This document shows positions 23,375 through 30,395 of a stretch of DNA of 32,719 nt, piece by piece. Positions within the stretch are counted from its first letter, which is position 1; each line of letters starts with the position of its first letter. Origin of the DNA: JBAZKK01 sp964456925 (GTDB taxonomy: Bacteria > Omnitrophota > Gorgyraeia > Gygaellales > Profunditerraquicolaceae); the NCBI GenBank assembly GCA_964456925.1, contig CAYWCX010000007.1:1-32719 (forward strand), read 5' to 3'. The position numbers and the translations under genes are program-made. The notes beneath the pieces are model-generated. The model did not search any database, was not told the DNA's origin, and was given only the letters and a program-made list of their open reading frames with translations.

Positions 23375-24615
23375 GGAATTTTACGGTGGTAGATAAAATT
23401 TACGATGCCCAAAACCCCGAAGATGCAGCCCACTACTACTAATATTATAACTTCAGAAAATCTCTCGGCAAGGATACTGCTTAAAAACATAAAAAGCAGA
23501 AACCCCAGGTGCATGATGATTTCCAGGGAACTGAAAATCTTGCCCATCATCTCGTTGGCGCTGACCTTGTGGATAATGGTATTGGAGGCGATCATAATCG
23601 GGGAAATCAAAAACCCCAAAGCCAAAGCCAGGCCTGCCGCAACCCGAAAATCCGGGTAACGGCTGATAATCAGGGCAAAAACAACGAGCATTATACCACT
23701 TAATATCAGGGACGCAAATATAGTTTTGTAATGGGAGAGCCGCTGGCCGAAACGGCCGTAAAGCATCGAACCCATAAAGAGCCCAATACCCAGGAACATA
23801 ATCAAAAGGCCGAGGTCCTTGGTTGCGGAATGCAGGGTCTTCTGCACGAATACGATTAAAACCACATAAACCGCGCCCAGCGCCGACCATAAAAGGAATA
23901 TCACTCCCGCGGTAAAACGGATTTCCCTGTGCCGCGTAAAATACAGCAATCCGTCCTTGAGCTCCTGCAATACCGACTTGCGGATTACCTCCACAATTTC
24001 CTTGCTGACCCGGCGTAAATCCATCGCGACCTTGGCTTTGGTTATAATCAGAAAAATAAACCCCGCCGAGATAAAAAAGCTCAGCGCGTCCAGATAAAAT
24101 CCGCCCTTTGCGCCCAACCACTCTACTATAACGCCGCTGATGCCAAAGCCTAAAATTGCCGCAATCATACCGGTGGTGTTAACCAGGGAATTCGCCATAA
24201 GCAGGTCTTCTTTTTTCACCAGGTCCGGCACGATGGCTAATTTCGCGGTAACGAAGAACCTGCCGATAGAAAAAACCAGGAAGATGATGATGTAGATTGG
24301 AATGAAGCTTTTAAGGGAAAAAAGGAAAAAGGGGATGGTAAAGACGAGGGCGGCGCGCAGTAAATCACAGGTGTACATAGTGCGGCGCCGGTCCCACTTA
24401 TCCACGTAGACCCCGGCAAGGGGGCCGATGACAAAAACCGGGATGATGGTAAAAGAAAGGATTTTAGCAATACCGATGGTGGAGCCCTGCGCACGGGAAT
24501 AGACAAAGGCAATCAGGGCCATCTGGTCTAAACGGTCGCCCAGCTGCGAGATGATCTGGCCCACCCACAACAAGAAGAAATTACGGTTCCTTAAGACTTC
24601 CCGGAATCTAGACAT
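23362..24615 (-). CDS. MFS transporter (MFS_3-like exporter)
   Basis: 417 aa with about 12 membrane spans in two halves, the size and pattern of major facilitator exporters of the enterobactin-exporter/MFS_3 type. The start RNRNFFLLWVGQIISQLGDRLDQMAL and the loop-2 motif GVYVDKWDRRRTM are typical. A charged central loop (about 190-215) separates the halves. The substrate is not predictable. It lies between tRNA-Thr and rnfC, overlapping rnfC by 13 nt, so it is expressed with the Rnf complex. There is no good ribosome site before ATG 24615; the 58 nt to the tRNA contain a TAGTA-rich stretch. Confidence 0.9.
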   Translation of the reverse strand: MSRFREVLRNRNFFLLWVGQIISQLGDRLDQMALIAFVYSRAQGSTIGIAKILSFTIIPVFVIGPLAGVYVDKWDRRRTMYTCDLLRAALVFTIPFFLFSLKSFIPIYIIIFLVFSIGRFFVTAKLAIVPDLVKKEDLLMANSLVNTTGMIAAILGFGISGVIVEWLGAKGGFYLDALSFFISAGFIFLIITKAKVAMDLRRVSKEIVEVIRKSVLQELKDGLLYFTRHREIRFTAGVIFLLWSALGAVYVVLIVFVQKTLHSATKDLGLLIMFLGIGLFMGSMLYGRFGQRLSHYKTIFASLILSGIMLVVFALIISRYPDFRVAAGLALALGFLISPIMIASNTIIHKVSANEMMGKIFSSLEIIMHLGFLLFMFLSSILAERFSEVIILVVVGCIFGVLGIVNFIYHRKIPWLD

Positions 24616-24673
24616 TAAAATTGGTTTTTATTTTTCCCTACATACTACATGCTAACTACTACCTACTAAATAA

Positions 24674-24746
24674 AGCCGGCGAAGGGAATTGAACCCCCGA
24701 CCCGCGCTTTACGAAAGCGCTGCTCTACCAACTGAGCTACGCCGGC
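24674..24746 (-). tRNA. tRNA-Thr (CGU)
   Basis: 73 nt without encoded CCA. The acceptor stem GCCGGCG pairs with CGCCGGC, the D-arm is GCTCAGTTGGTAGAGC, the anticodon arm is GCGCT TTCGTAA AGCGC with anticodon CGU, and the T-loop is TTCAATT. The T-stem (GGGGG/CCCTT) contains two G-U pairs. A strong promoter lies 14 nt upstream. No terminator separates it from the MFS-rnf operon, so those genes may be read through from the tRNA promoter. Confidence 0.95.
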
Positions 24747-24759
24747 ATTTTATGCTCTC

Positions 24760-24787
24760 ATTATAGCAACTTCTGGGGATTAGTCAA
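24760..24787 (-). promoter_or_regulatory. Promoter of tRNA-Thr (and probably of MFS-rnf-purN)
   Basis: TTGACT (24787-24782), 16 nt, perfect TATAAT (24765-24760) on the minus strand, with the start expected about 7 nt before the tRNA 5' end. It is the only convincing promoter found upstream of the MFS-rnfCGDEAB-purN genes. Confidence 0.85.
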
Positions 24788-24825
24788 TCCAAGACCCCAG
24801 GCCTATCCCTTTGTATTTTAATAAG

Positions 24826-25098
24826 TTAAAGCTTACCGACAAGCATCAGGCCGCCGATAGCTATAAAAAGGACCGCCCCGGCGTAACGGATGAGTTCCGG
24901 CTTAAGATGCCTGCCTAAGAAAGCGCCGGCAAGGACCGAAATCAGGGTAACGATAATATAAGCGCCCACCGAACCCAGCCATACCGAAAGGGGCTTGCCG
25001 GATTTAGCGGACATACCGATGCCTACCAGTTGGGTTTTATCCGCAAGCTCTGCGGTAAATATCGCGGCGAACGTCATTGCGAATACTTTCCAATCCAT
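24826..25098 (-). CDS. UPF0016/Gdt1-family cation transporter, single-repeat form
   Basis: 90 aa with three membrane spans. The family motif E-x-x-D-K-T is present as AELADKTQL near residue 16. Characterised Gdt1/TMEM165/MneA members move Mn2+ or Ca2+ and usually contain two such repeats. This half-size protein has one, so it would have to dimerise; no second half is adjacent. ATG 25098 is chosen because AGGAGGAATA stands directly before it; an in-frame extension to 25128 adds residues without family match. It has its own promoter and stands alone. Confidence 0.88.
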   Translation of the reverse strand: MDWKVFAMTFAAIFTAELADKTQLVGIGMSAKSGKPLSVWLGSVGAYIIVTLISVLAGAFLGRHLKPELIRYAGAVLFIAIGGLMLVGKL

Positions 25099-25155
25099 TA
25101 TTCCTCCTTGTAAAGGGTATTTAAGCAACTAAAAATTCCTTTGGTACAGGGTAAT

Positions 25156-25184
25156 ATTATAGGGGAAATCCAGCCGGTTGTCTA
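25156..25184 (-). promoter_or_regulatory. Promoter of the UPF0016 gene
   Basis: TAGACA (25184-25179), 17 nt, TATAAT (25161-25156) on the minus strand. The leader is about 50 nt. The upstream half overlaps a CCAGCCG/CGGCTGG inverted repeat (25170-25201) that may serve as a weak terminator for the thioredoxin-permease unit, since no U-tract follows it. Confidence 0.7.
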
Positions 25185-25227
25185 TTTAATAGAGCGGCTG
25201 GCTTTAAGGTGGGCTTGCGAAAGATTA

Positions 25228-25464
25228 TCAACTTGCAGATAAAATCTGCTTTATCTCATCCACGATGGGAATCTTGCCGGAAATTTTGACCTGGCCATCA
25301 ATGATAACCCCCGGCGTAAACATTACGCCCTTCTTGGCAAACTCTGCCACATCAGTAACCTTAGTGACCTCAGCGTTCATTCCTAATTGTTTTAGCGCCT
25401 CACGAACATTTTTCTCCGTAGTTATACAGCGGCTGCAACCCGGACCCACGACTTCAATTTTCAT
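25228..25464 (-). CDS. Small thioredoxin/glutaredoxin-like protein (TM0996/MTH895 type)
   Basis: 78 aa single-domain thioredoxin fold. The redox pair is Cys10-Ser-Arg-Cys13 (GPGCSRC), and the cis-proline is Pro51 in MFTPGVIIDG. The family of redox-active disulfide proteins is often encoded next to membrane permeases of the DUF318/ArsP kind, exactly as here, with the permease stop 12 nt upstream. It probably provides thiol chemistry to that permease or its substrate. A good ribosome site (AAAAGGAGGCAAGA) precedes the ATG. Confidence 0.9.
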   Translation of the reverse strand: MKIEVVGPGCSRCITTEKNVREALKQLGMNAEVTKVTDVAEFAKKGVMFTPGVIIDGQVKISGKIPIVDEIKQILSAS

Positions 25465-25476
25465 TCTTGCCTCCTT

Positions 25477-26520
25477 TTAAAAAATAAAATTGCCGAAAAA
25501 CCAGCCTACCAGCGTGCCTAATACCATCACTAATAATATATAAACAGCGGCTTTCTTAATCCCGAATACCTTGGTAATAGCCAGCATATTCGGCAGGCTC
25601 ATCCCCGGACCGGTTAATAAAAGCGCCAGTGCCGGACCTTTGCCCATACCTAATTTCATAAGCGTGTCTACGAATGGCGCCTCGGTCATCGTAGCAAAAT
25701 ACATAATTTGGCCCAATACCGTAGCTAACCACGATGCCCGTATTCCGGAGCCGCCTAACCACTTCTGGATAACCTCCTGCGGTAATAATTTTCCGATTAC
25801 GCCTACGATAAACACCCCCAGCAATAATAAAGGGAAGATAATCCTGACAAACCACCAGCTTTCTTTTAGCCATTTTTTAATCTCATCAGGGGCTTTTACC
25901 TTAAAGGCATATATAAACATGATTACGGAAGCAATCAACCAGACAATCACTTTATGCAAATAAAGGCCTTTTTGAATAAGGTAATTAGGGCCTAATAAAG
26001 AAACGAGAATCAATAATAAGAGAAATACGTCTTTTTTAGAGATAATCTCTGCTTTTGCGTCGCTCTTATATTGCCTTCTTTTGCTCTCTTCTTTTCTAAA
26101 GACAAGACTCATCATTATACCTACCACAAAAGCCATAGAAAAAGCCGCGATAATACGGCTGGCTACCATTTTTGCCCCTAAAATGCTTCCGGTATAGATA
26201 ACCGCCAGGATATTCGCTGCCGGCGCTACCCACAGAAAGATAAATGCCGGACCTATCCCTGCCCCCTGATAATAAATACCGCTGGCAACGGGTATTACCG
26301 TGCAAGAGCAGGCGGCGATAAAAAAACTGGCAAAGGAGGCCAGAGAAAATGATTTAAGTTTATTAGTCGCGGAACCGAGATATTTGATAATTGCCTCTTT
26401 GGAGATGAAACTCACCATTGCCCCTGCCAGTAAGAATGCCGGGATGAGGCAAGTCAAAACATGCAGGGCAATGTATTCCTTCAGTGCCGATAATCCGGCA
26501 AAAATCAGACTTAAAAACAT
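25477..26520 (-). CDS. DUF318/ArsP-like permease
   Basis: 347 aa with about eight to ten membrane spans in two halves around a charged central loop (about 140-165). AACSCTVIPVASGIYYQGAGIG carries the CSC pair typical of this permease family, followed by GPAFIFLWVAPAANILAV. The second half has a repeat-like MTEAPFVDTLMKLGMGKGPA segment. Characterised ArsP members export trivalent organoarsenicals; many others have no known substrate, so this is a candidate metal(loid) exporter only. ATG 26520 is chosen (AAGGAG 6 nt upstream) over GTG 26523. It overlaps the DUF134 stop by one nucleotide. Confidence 0.88.
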   Translation of the reverse strand: MFLSLIFAGLSALKEYIALHVLTCLIPAFLLAGAMVSFISKEAIIKYLGSATNKLKSFSLASFASFFIAACSCTVIPVASGIYYQGAGIGPAFIFLWVAPAANILAVIYTGSILGAKMVASRIIAAFSMAFVVGIMMSLVFRKEESKRRQYKSDAKAEIISKKDVFLLLLILVSLLGPNYLIQKGLYLHKVIVWLIASVIMFIYAFKVKAPDEIKKWLKESWWFVRIIFPLLLLGVFIVGVIGKLLPQEVIQKWLGGSGIRASWLATVLGQIMYFATMTEAPFVDTLMKLGMGKGPALALLLTGPGMSLPNMLAITKVFGIKKAAVYILLVMVLGTLVGWFFGNFIF

Positions 26521-26819
26521 CACTTTCTCCTTATGACCTTGCAGCAGCCGCCTTCAATCCTTATTACCTTGATATTAACCAGGGCGTCGGCAATCTTTTT
26601 ATGCGCCGAGGTCTCAATTCTTGAGAAGGTGGGCCGAGAAACTTTCATCTTTTTTGCGGCATCTTCTTGTTTGAGCCCTTCAAGACAAGAAAGCCTTACT
26701 GCTTCAAATTCATCCAGGTTTAAGGATACCGCTTCTAATCTGCCTAAAGGCTTGCAGCGCGGCTTAAAACACCGCTCGCCCGGTAAACACTTAATCCATC
26801 TTGTCTTTTTCGGTCTCAT
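26520..26819 (-). CDS. DUF134 family DNA-binding protein
   Basis: 99 aa. The N-terminus reads RPKKTRWIKCLPGERCFKPR with four cysteines close together in residues 1-25. A helix-turn-helix follows (EGLKQEDAAKKMKVSRPTFS, about 48-67). The end is basic (GGCCKVIRRK). This is the DUF134 plan, thought to be a sigma-70 region-4-like HTH. As first gene of the permease/thioredoxin unit it likely regulates it, and the cysteines could sense metal or redox state. A palindromic site lies between its promoter and ATG. Confidence 0.88.
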   Translation of the reverse strand: MRPKKTRWIKCLPGERCFKPRCKPLGRLEAVSLNLDEFEAVRLSCLEGLKQEDAAKKMKVSRPTFSRIETSAHKKIADALVNIKVIRIEGGCCKVIRRK

Positions 26820-26830
26820 ATCCTTCAGTT

Positions 26831-26846
26831 ATGAACTTATGTTCAT
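26831..26846 (-). promoter_or_regulatory. Putative operator palindrome
   Basis: ATGAAC-TTAT-GTTCAT, a perfect 6-bp inverted repeat spaced by 4. It covers the expected transcription start of the DUF134-permease-thioredoxin unit, a position suited to repression. The binding protein may be the DUF134 product itself. Confidence 0.55.
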
Positions 26847-26850
26847 ATCT

Positions 26851-26878
26851 ATGATATCATTACCCGTGTGCAAGTCAA
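26851..26878 (-). promoter_or_regulatory. Promoter of DUF134-permease-thioredoxin
   Basis: TTGACT (26878-26873), 16 nt, TATCAT (26856-26851) on the minus strand. The start falls near 26844 inside the palindrome. Confidence 0.7.
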
Positions 26879-26883
26879 GCTAA

Positions 26884-26924
26884 AAAATAAAAAACCCTCT
26901 GTAGTATTTTTACTACAGAGGGTT
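26884..26924 (-). terminator. Terminator after the DUF3568 gene
   Basis: A perfect 14-bp stem, AACCCTCTGTAGTA with TACTACAGAGGGTT, loop of 4, followed on the minus strand by a T-rich run. It lies 30 nt past the DUF3568 stop. Its AACCCTCTGT core resembles the hairpin at 32563-32595. Confidence 0.9.
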
Positions 26925-26953
26925 AAAAAGCCGAAATAAGCGCAAAGAAAAAA

Positions 26954-27343
26954 TTAGATGTATCTGTCTATCGCTTTCAAAATCTTTTCTGCGGCTTCCT
27001 TATCGGCCTTGACTCCTCCTACCCGAATCTCTACCTTGCTGGAATTTTCGGTGAGCTTGCGGACATCAACCCAAATCTCCCTGCCGTCACTATATACGCT
27101 CTTAAACTGTGCGACGTCTGCTTCCTTTGTTTCCTTGATGATATCCAAATCAAGCGATTGCAAACCCTTTTTAGCGCCGGTAACGGCCCGATCATAAGGT
27201 GCCTGGAACTCCTGCGACAATTTCCCGGACAGCCAGACTTTAGTCCCTACGCCGCCGGCTGCGCCTGCCAATAAGGCAACGCAACCATAGATATTCAATA
27301 ACAGCAGCCCCGCGAAAACAAACACCGCTATCTTTTTAAGCAT
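26954..27343 (-). CDS. DUF3568 family lipoprotein
   Basis: 129 aa. The signal peptide with lipobox NIYGC makes Cys21 the lipidation site. A glycine/alanine-rich stretch follows (LLAGAAGGVGTKVW), then FQAPYDRAVTGAKKGLQSLD and a beta-strand region ending in a C-terminal helix. This is the DUF3568 pattern; the function is unknown and the protein is probably attached to an envelope membrane. It is a single-gene unit with its own promoter and terminator. Confidence 0.88.
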   Translation of the reverse strand: MLKKIAVFVFAGLLLLNIYGCVALLAGAAGGVGTKVWLSGKLSQEFQAPYDRAVTGAKKGLQSLDLDIIKETKEADVAQFKSVYSDGREIWVDVRKLTENSSKVEIRVGGVKADKEAAEKILKAIDRYI

Positions 27344-27400
27344 CTCCGCTTCCTTTCGTTTTGGCTCCCCACCTGGTTTAACTTCCGAACTTCCGCTCTA

Positions 27401-27429
27401 ATCTTACCAAATCATATTCGCGGTTGCAA
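27401..27429 (-). promoter_or_regulatory. Promoter of the DUF3568 gene
   Basis: TTGCAA (27429-27424), 17 nt, TAAGAT (27406-27401) on the minus strand, in the 125-nt gap after macB. The leader is about 50 nt. No convincing terminator for macB was seen in the same gap. Confidence 0.6.
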
Positions 27430-27468
27430 GAAGAAAAATTTATGATGGAGTAGCCCGCGCGCCGTCCC

Positions 27469-29439
27469 TCATTCATACCTCAATGCCTCGATCGGGTCGA
27501 GCCGTGAGGCCTGCCTTGCAGGCCACAGGCCAAAAACAACGCCTACGATTACGGCAAATGCAGTGGCAAGGGTTACCGAAAACGCGGAAATCCTGACCGT
27601 CCAATCTGCAAAAATCGTAATTAAAGTAGCCGTGGCGCTGCCCAGAAGTATCCCGAAGATTCCTCCGATGGCAGCCATCAATACCGCTTCCACCAAAAAC
27701 TGCATCATAATATCTTTATTCGTCGCCCCTATTGCCTTGCGCAAACCGATTTCGCGCGTACGCTCACTCACCGAAACCAGCATAATATTCATAATGCCTA
27801 TCCCGCCGACCAAAAGCGAGATAGCGGCAATCGTTCCTAATAGCAAAGACATGGTTTTAGTAGTCGCCTCAAGCGTATTCTTGATGTCAGACATATTGCG
27901 TAACTGAAACGAGTCTTGTTCATCTTTCGTAACAAGATGGTGCTGTTTAATTATAAGATCGGTGATGGTATCCTGCGCCGCATTGATTGTGTCCGGACCG
28001 GTTGCCTCTACGGAAATTGAATCAATATATTCCTTTCCGAAGACCCGGTACATAGCCGTGGTAATTGGGATAACTACGATATCATCCTGATCGCGGAAGC
28101 CGGTTGCACCCTTTGCCGGAAGGATGCCGATGACTTTGAAGTTTATAAGGTTTATCTTTATTGTTTCGCCAATAGGGTCGGCATCTCCAAAAAGTTGCTC
28201 TACCACTGTCGCGCCCAATACCGCAACCTTATCCCTGCTCCTAACCTCGTCTTCCGTAAAAAACCTTCCTACCACCGGAACCGCGGCGCGCATAGGGGCA
28301 TAATTAACGTCATCGCCTTCAACCTGGGTGCTCCAGTTTTTATTTCCGTACACGATCTGGCCTCTTCCGGAGACCGAAGGATTTACCCTTTTTACCAGAT
28401 CCGAAAGTTTTTCAATTGCCGCCACATCTTGAAAGGTAAAGCGCGTCACTGCTCCCGCTCCCAAAGATACCCCATGAACCCTTGAGGAACCCGGCATTAC
28501 TATAATGAGATTCGAGCCCAGAGACGCCAGCTGCTTCTCGATCGACTCTTTTGCCCCTGTCCCAACGGCAAGCATAGCAATCACGGCAGCAACTCCGATT
28601 AATATGCCCAGGATTGATAAAAATGACCGCATCTTATGCGATACCATTGCCCCGCCCGCCTGGCGCAGGTATTCCAGGAATTGTGTCTCTCTGGCCTTTC
28701 TCTCTTGCCTGGATAACACCACGTCAATTATCTTATCCACCTGGCTTTCCTCGATAGGTTTTAACGCCGCTCCCTGCGTAACATCGGAAATGACCTTACC
28801 GTCAAAGACGCGGATAATGCGCTTGGCATGAGCGGCAACTTCATTTTCGTGGGTGACGACGACAATGGTCTTGCCTTTTCTGTTCAAGCCCTCCAATATC
28901 GAGATGATTTCCTCTTTGCTTTTTGAATCCAGGTTGCCTGTCGGTTCATCCGCAAAAATGATTAGCGGGTCATTGACTAATGACCGGGCAATGGCTACCC
29001 GCTGCTGCTGGCCTCCGGAAAGCTCATTGGGCCGGTGATGTATCCTGTCTGCAAGCCCCACCTCTTCAATCTTCTCTTTTGCCTGTTCCTTCAGATGCCG
29101 CTTGCCCGCGTACACTAAAGGGAGTTCGGCATTTTCCAAAGCGCTCATCCGGGGTAAAAGATGGAATTGCTGAAAGACAAAACCTACCAGGCGGTTGCGT
29201 ATCGCGGCTAATTCCACGTCCGAGAGGACGTTGAGTTTCTTCTGCCCCAGATAATACTCGCCTGAATCCGGCCTGTCGAGGAGACCCAAGATATGCATAA
29301 GCGTAGATTTACCTGAACCCGAAGGCCCCATAATCGCCACAAACTCTCCCGGCGCGATCCTTAAGGAGACATCCTGCAGGGCATTAACCTTGACTGTCCC
29401 CATTTGATACGTTTTGAAAATGTGTTTTAGCTCGATCAT
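27469..29439 (-). CDS. macB: MacB-like ABC exporter (ATPase-permease fusion)
   Basis: 656 aa. The ATPase domain (about 1-225) has Walker A GPSGSGKS (38-45), signature LSGGQQQR (140-147), Walker B IIFADEP and His197. A membrane span (273-293) leads into a large periplasmic domain, then three C-terminal spans with VGGIGIMNIMLVSVSERTREIGLRKAIGA between them. This is the full MacB plan, a mechanotransmission ABC protein that works with MacA and TolC to expel peptides, lipids or toxins from the periplasm. It begins 2 nt after the adaptor stop. Substrate unknown. Confidence 0.95.
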   Translation of the reverse strand: MIELKHIFKTYQMGTVKVNALQDVSLRIAPGEFVAIMGPSGSGKSTLMHILGLLDRPDSGEYYLGQKKLNVLSDVELAAIRNRLVGFVFQQFHLLPRMSALENAELPLVYAGKRHLKEQAKEKIEEVGLADRIHHRPNELSGGQQQRVAIARSLVNDPLIIFADEPTGNLDSKSKEEIISILEGLNRKGKTIVVVTHENEVAAHAKRIIRVFDGKVISDVTQGAALKPIEESQVDKIIDVVLSRQERKARETQFLEYLRQAGGAMVSHKMRSFLSILGILIGVAAVIAMLAVGTGAKESIEKQLASLGSNLIIVMPGSSRVHGVSLGAGAVTRFTFQDVAAIEKLSDLVKRVNPSVSGRGQIVYGNKNWSTQVEGDDVNYAPMRAAVPVVGRFFTEDEVRSRDKVAVLGATVVEQLFGDADPIGETIKINLINFKVIGILPAKGATGFRDQDDIVVIPITTAMYRVFGKEYIDSISVEATGPDTINAAQDTITDLIIKQHHLVTKDEQDSFQLRNMSDIKNTLEATTKTMSLLLGTIAAISLLVGGIGIMNIMLVSVSERTREIGLRKAIGATNKDIMMQFLVEAVLMAAIGGIFGILLGSATATLITIFADWTVRISAFSVTLATAFAVIVGVVFGLWPARQASRLDPIEALRYE

Positions 29440-29441
29440 TA

Positions 29442-30395
29442 TCAGCGACGCCTGGGCATGAAGGGGTTGCCTGTGGTGCTGCTTTTGGGAAGAACGTACT
29501 TTTTTGATTTCTCCAGTATCCGGTCCTTCTCAGTAACCCCCGAGATGACCTCTATGTTTTTATCGTCTGTTATTCCCAGTTCTACGCGCACCTTTTGCGG
29601 TTCTTTGCCGTTAGTCCTGTTTACTAAAACATAATTATTTCCGTTTTCCTTATATACCGCAGCCGCAGGAATTACTAAAATGTTTTTCTTGTCCTGGGTT
29701 ATAAAATCCACGGAGGCGTTCATGCCGGAACGGAAAAAAGGCGGTACTTCCTGCGGGATGAGGTCAACCGGATAAATAGTAACATTGTTTACGGTTTGCG
29801 ATTCATAGTAGATATGTTCGACCCGTGCCTGTATTTTTATATCCGGGTACGCATCAAGCGTAATGATCGCTTCCATATTGTTGCTGATTTTTCCGATATC
29901 CGTTTCATCGACCTGCGCGCGGACAATCAGATGGTCTGACAATACCACCACTGCGTCAGCGGTGGTGACTGTCTGTCCCGGTTGCGTAGTCGCGACAATC
30001 ACCTCTGCGTCAATGGGCGCCGGCAGCGGTATAGGTTTATAGACCCCTTCCCAGTATTGTAAAGTTTCTTCTCCTTTACCCCTGGCGGCATCCAGTAAAG
30101 CTGCCCTCTCGGTTGAGCTCATCCAGGCCAGGATTTGCCCGGTTTTTACCTTATCTCCTTCCTGGACTAAAATTTTTTCAATCCTGCCGTTAACCGGCGG
30201 CTTTACTTCCAGCCGGTTTTTCGGAAGGACTGTTCCCGTACATGATATAATAATTCTGATGGTGCCGATACTCGGAGTTATCTCTTTTGCAATTTCATCA
30301 GAGGACTTCTTAAGTTTTAGCCGTGTTACAGCAAAGCCGGCGACAGCGAAAATAACCAGAAGGATAAAAAATAATTTTAGTTTATTTTTGCGCAT
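29442..30395 (-). CDS. macA: MacA-like periplasmic adaptor with reduced hairpin
   Basis: 317 aa with one N-terminal membrane span (about 8-25). The lipoyl half-motifs are NGRIEKILVQEGDKVKTGQILAW (about 70-92) and IDAEVIVATTQPGQTVT (about 128-144). Between them are only about 35 residues, where MacA normally has a long coiled-coil hairpin. A beta-barrel and membrane-proximal domain follow (ILVIPAAAVYKENGNNYVLV). It should join MacB to the outer-membrane channel, but with a shortened docking arm. It overlaps the tolC-like gene by 14 nt and precedes macB by 2 nt. Confidence 0.92.
   Translation of the reverse strand: MRKNKLKLFFILLVIFAVAGFAVTRLKLKKSSDEIAKEITPSIGTIRIIISCTGTVLPKNRLEVKPPVNGRIEKILVQEGDKVKTGQILAWMSSTERAALLDAARGKGEETLQYWEGVYKPIPLPAPIDAEVIVATTQPGQTVTTADAVVVLSDHLIVRAQVDETDIGKISNNMEAIITLDAYPDIKIQARVEHIYYESQTVNNVTIYPVDLIPQEVPPFFRSGMNASVDFITQDKKNILVIPAAAVYKENGNNYVLVNRTNGKEPQKVRVELGITDDKNIEVISGVTEKDRILEKSKKYVLPKSSTTGNPFMPRRR

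Noticed and set aside
24640..24672. TAGTA-rich stretch between tRNA-Thr and the MFS gene as a tandem repeat or CRISPR-like array
   Set aside because: The units are irregular and only ~30 nt in all; it is low-complexity sequence. No CRISPR repeats were seen in the window.
25099..25160. Possible yybP-ykoY manganese riboswitch before the UPF0016 gene
   Set aside because: This transporter family is often under that riboswitch, but the leader from the predicted start is only about 50 nt and lacks its two-helix layout.
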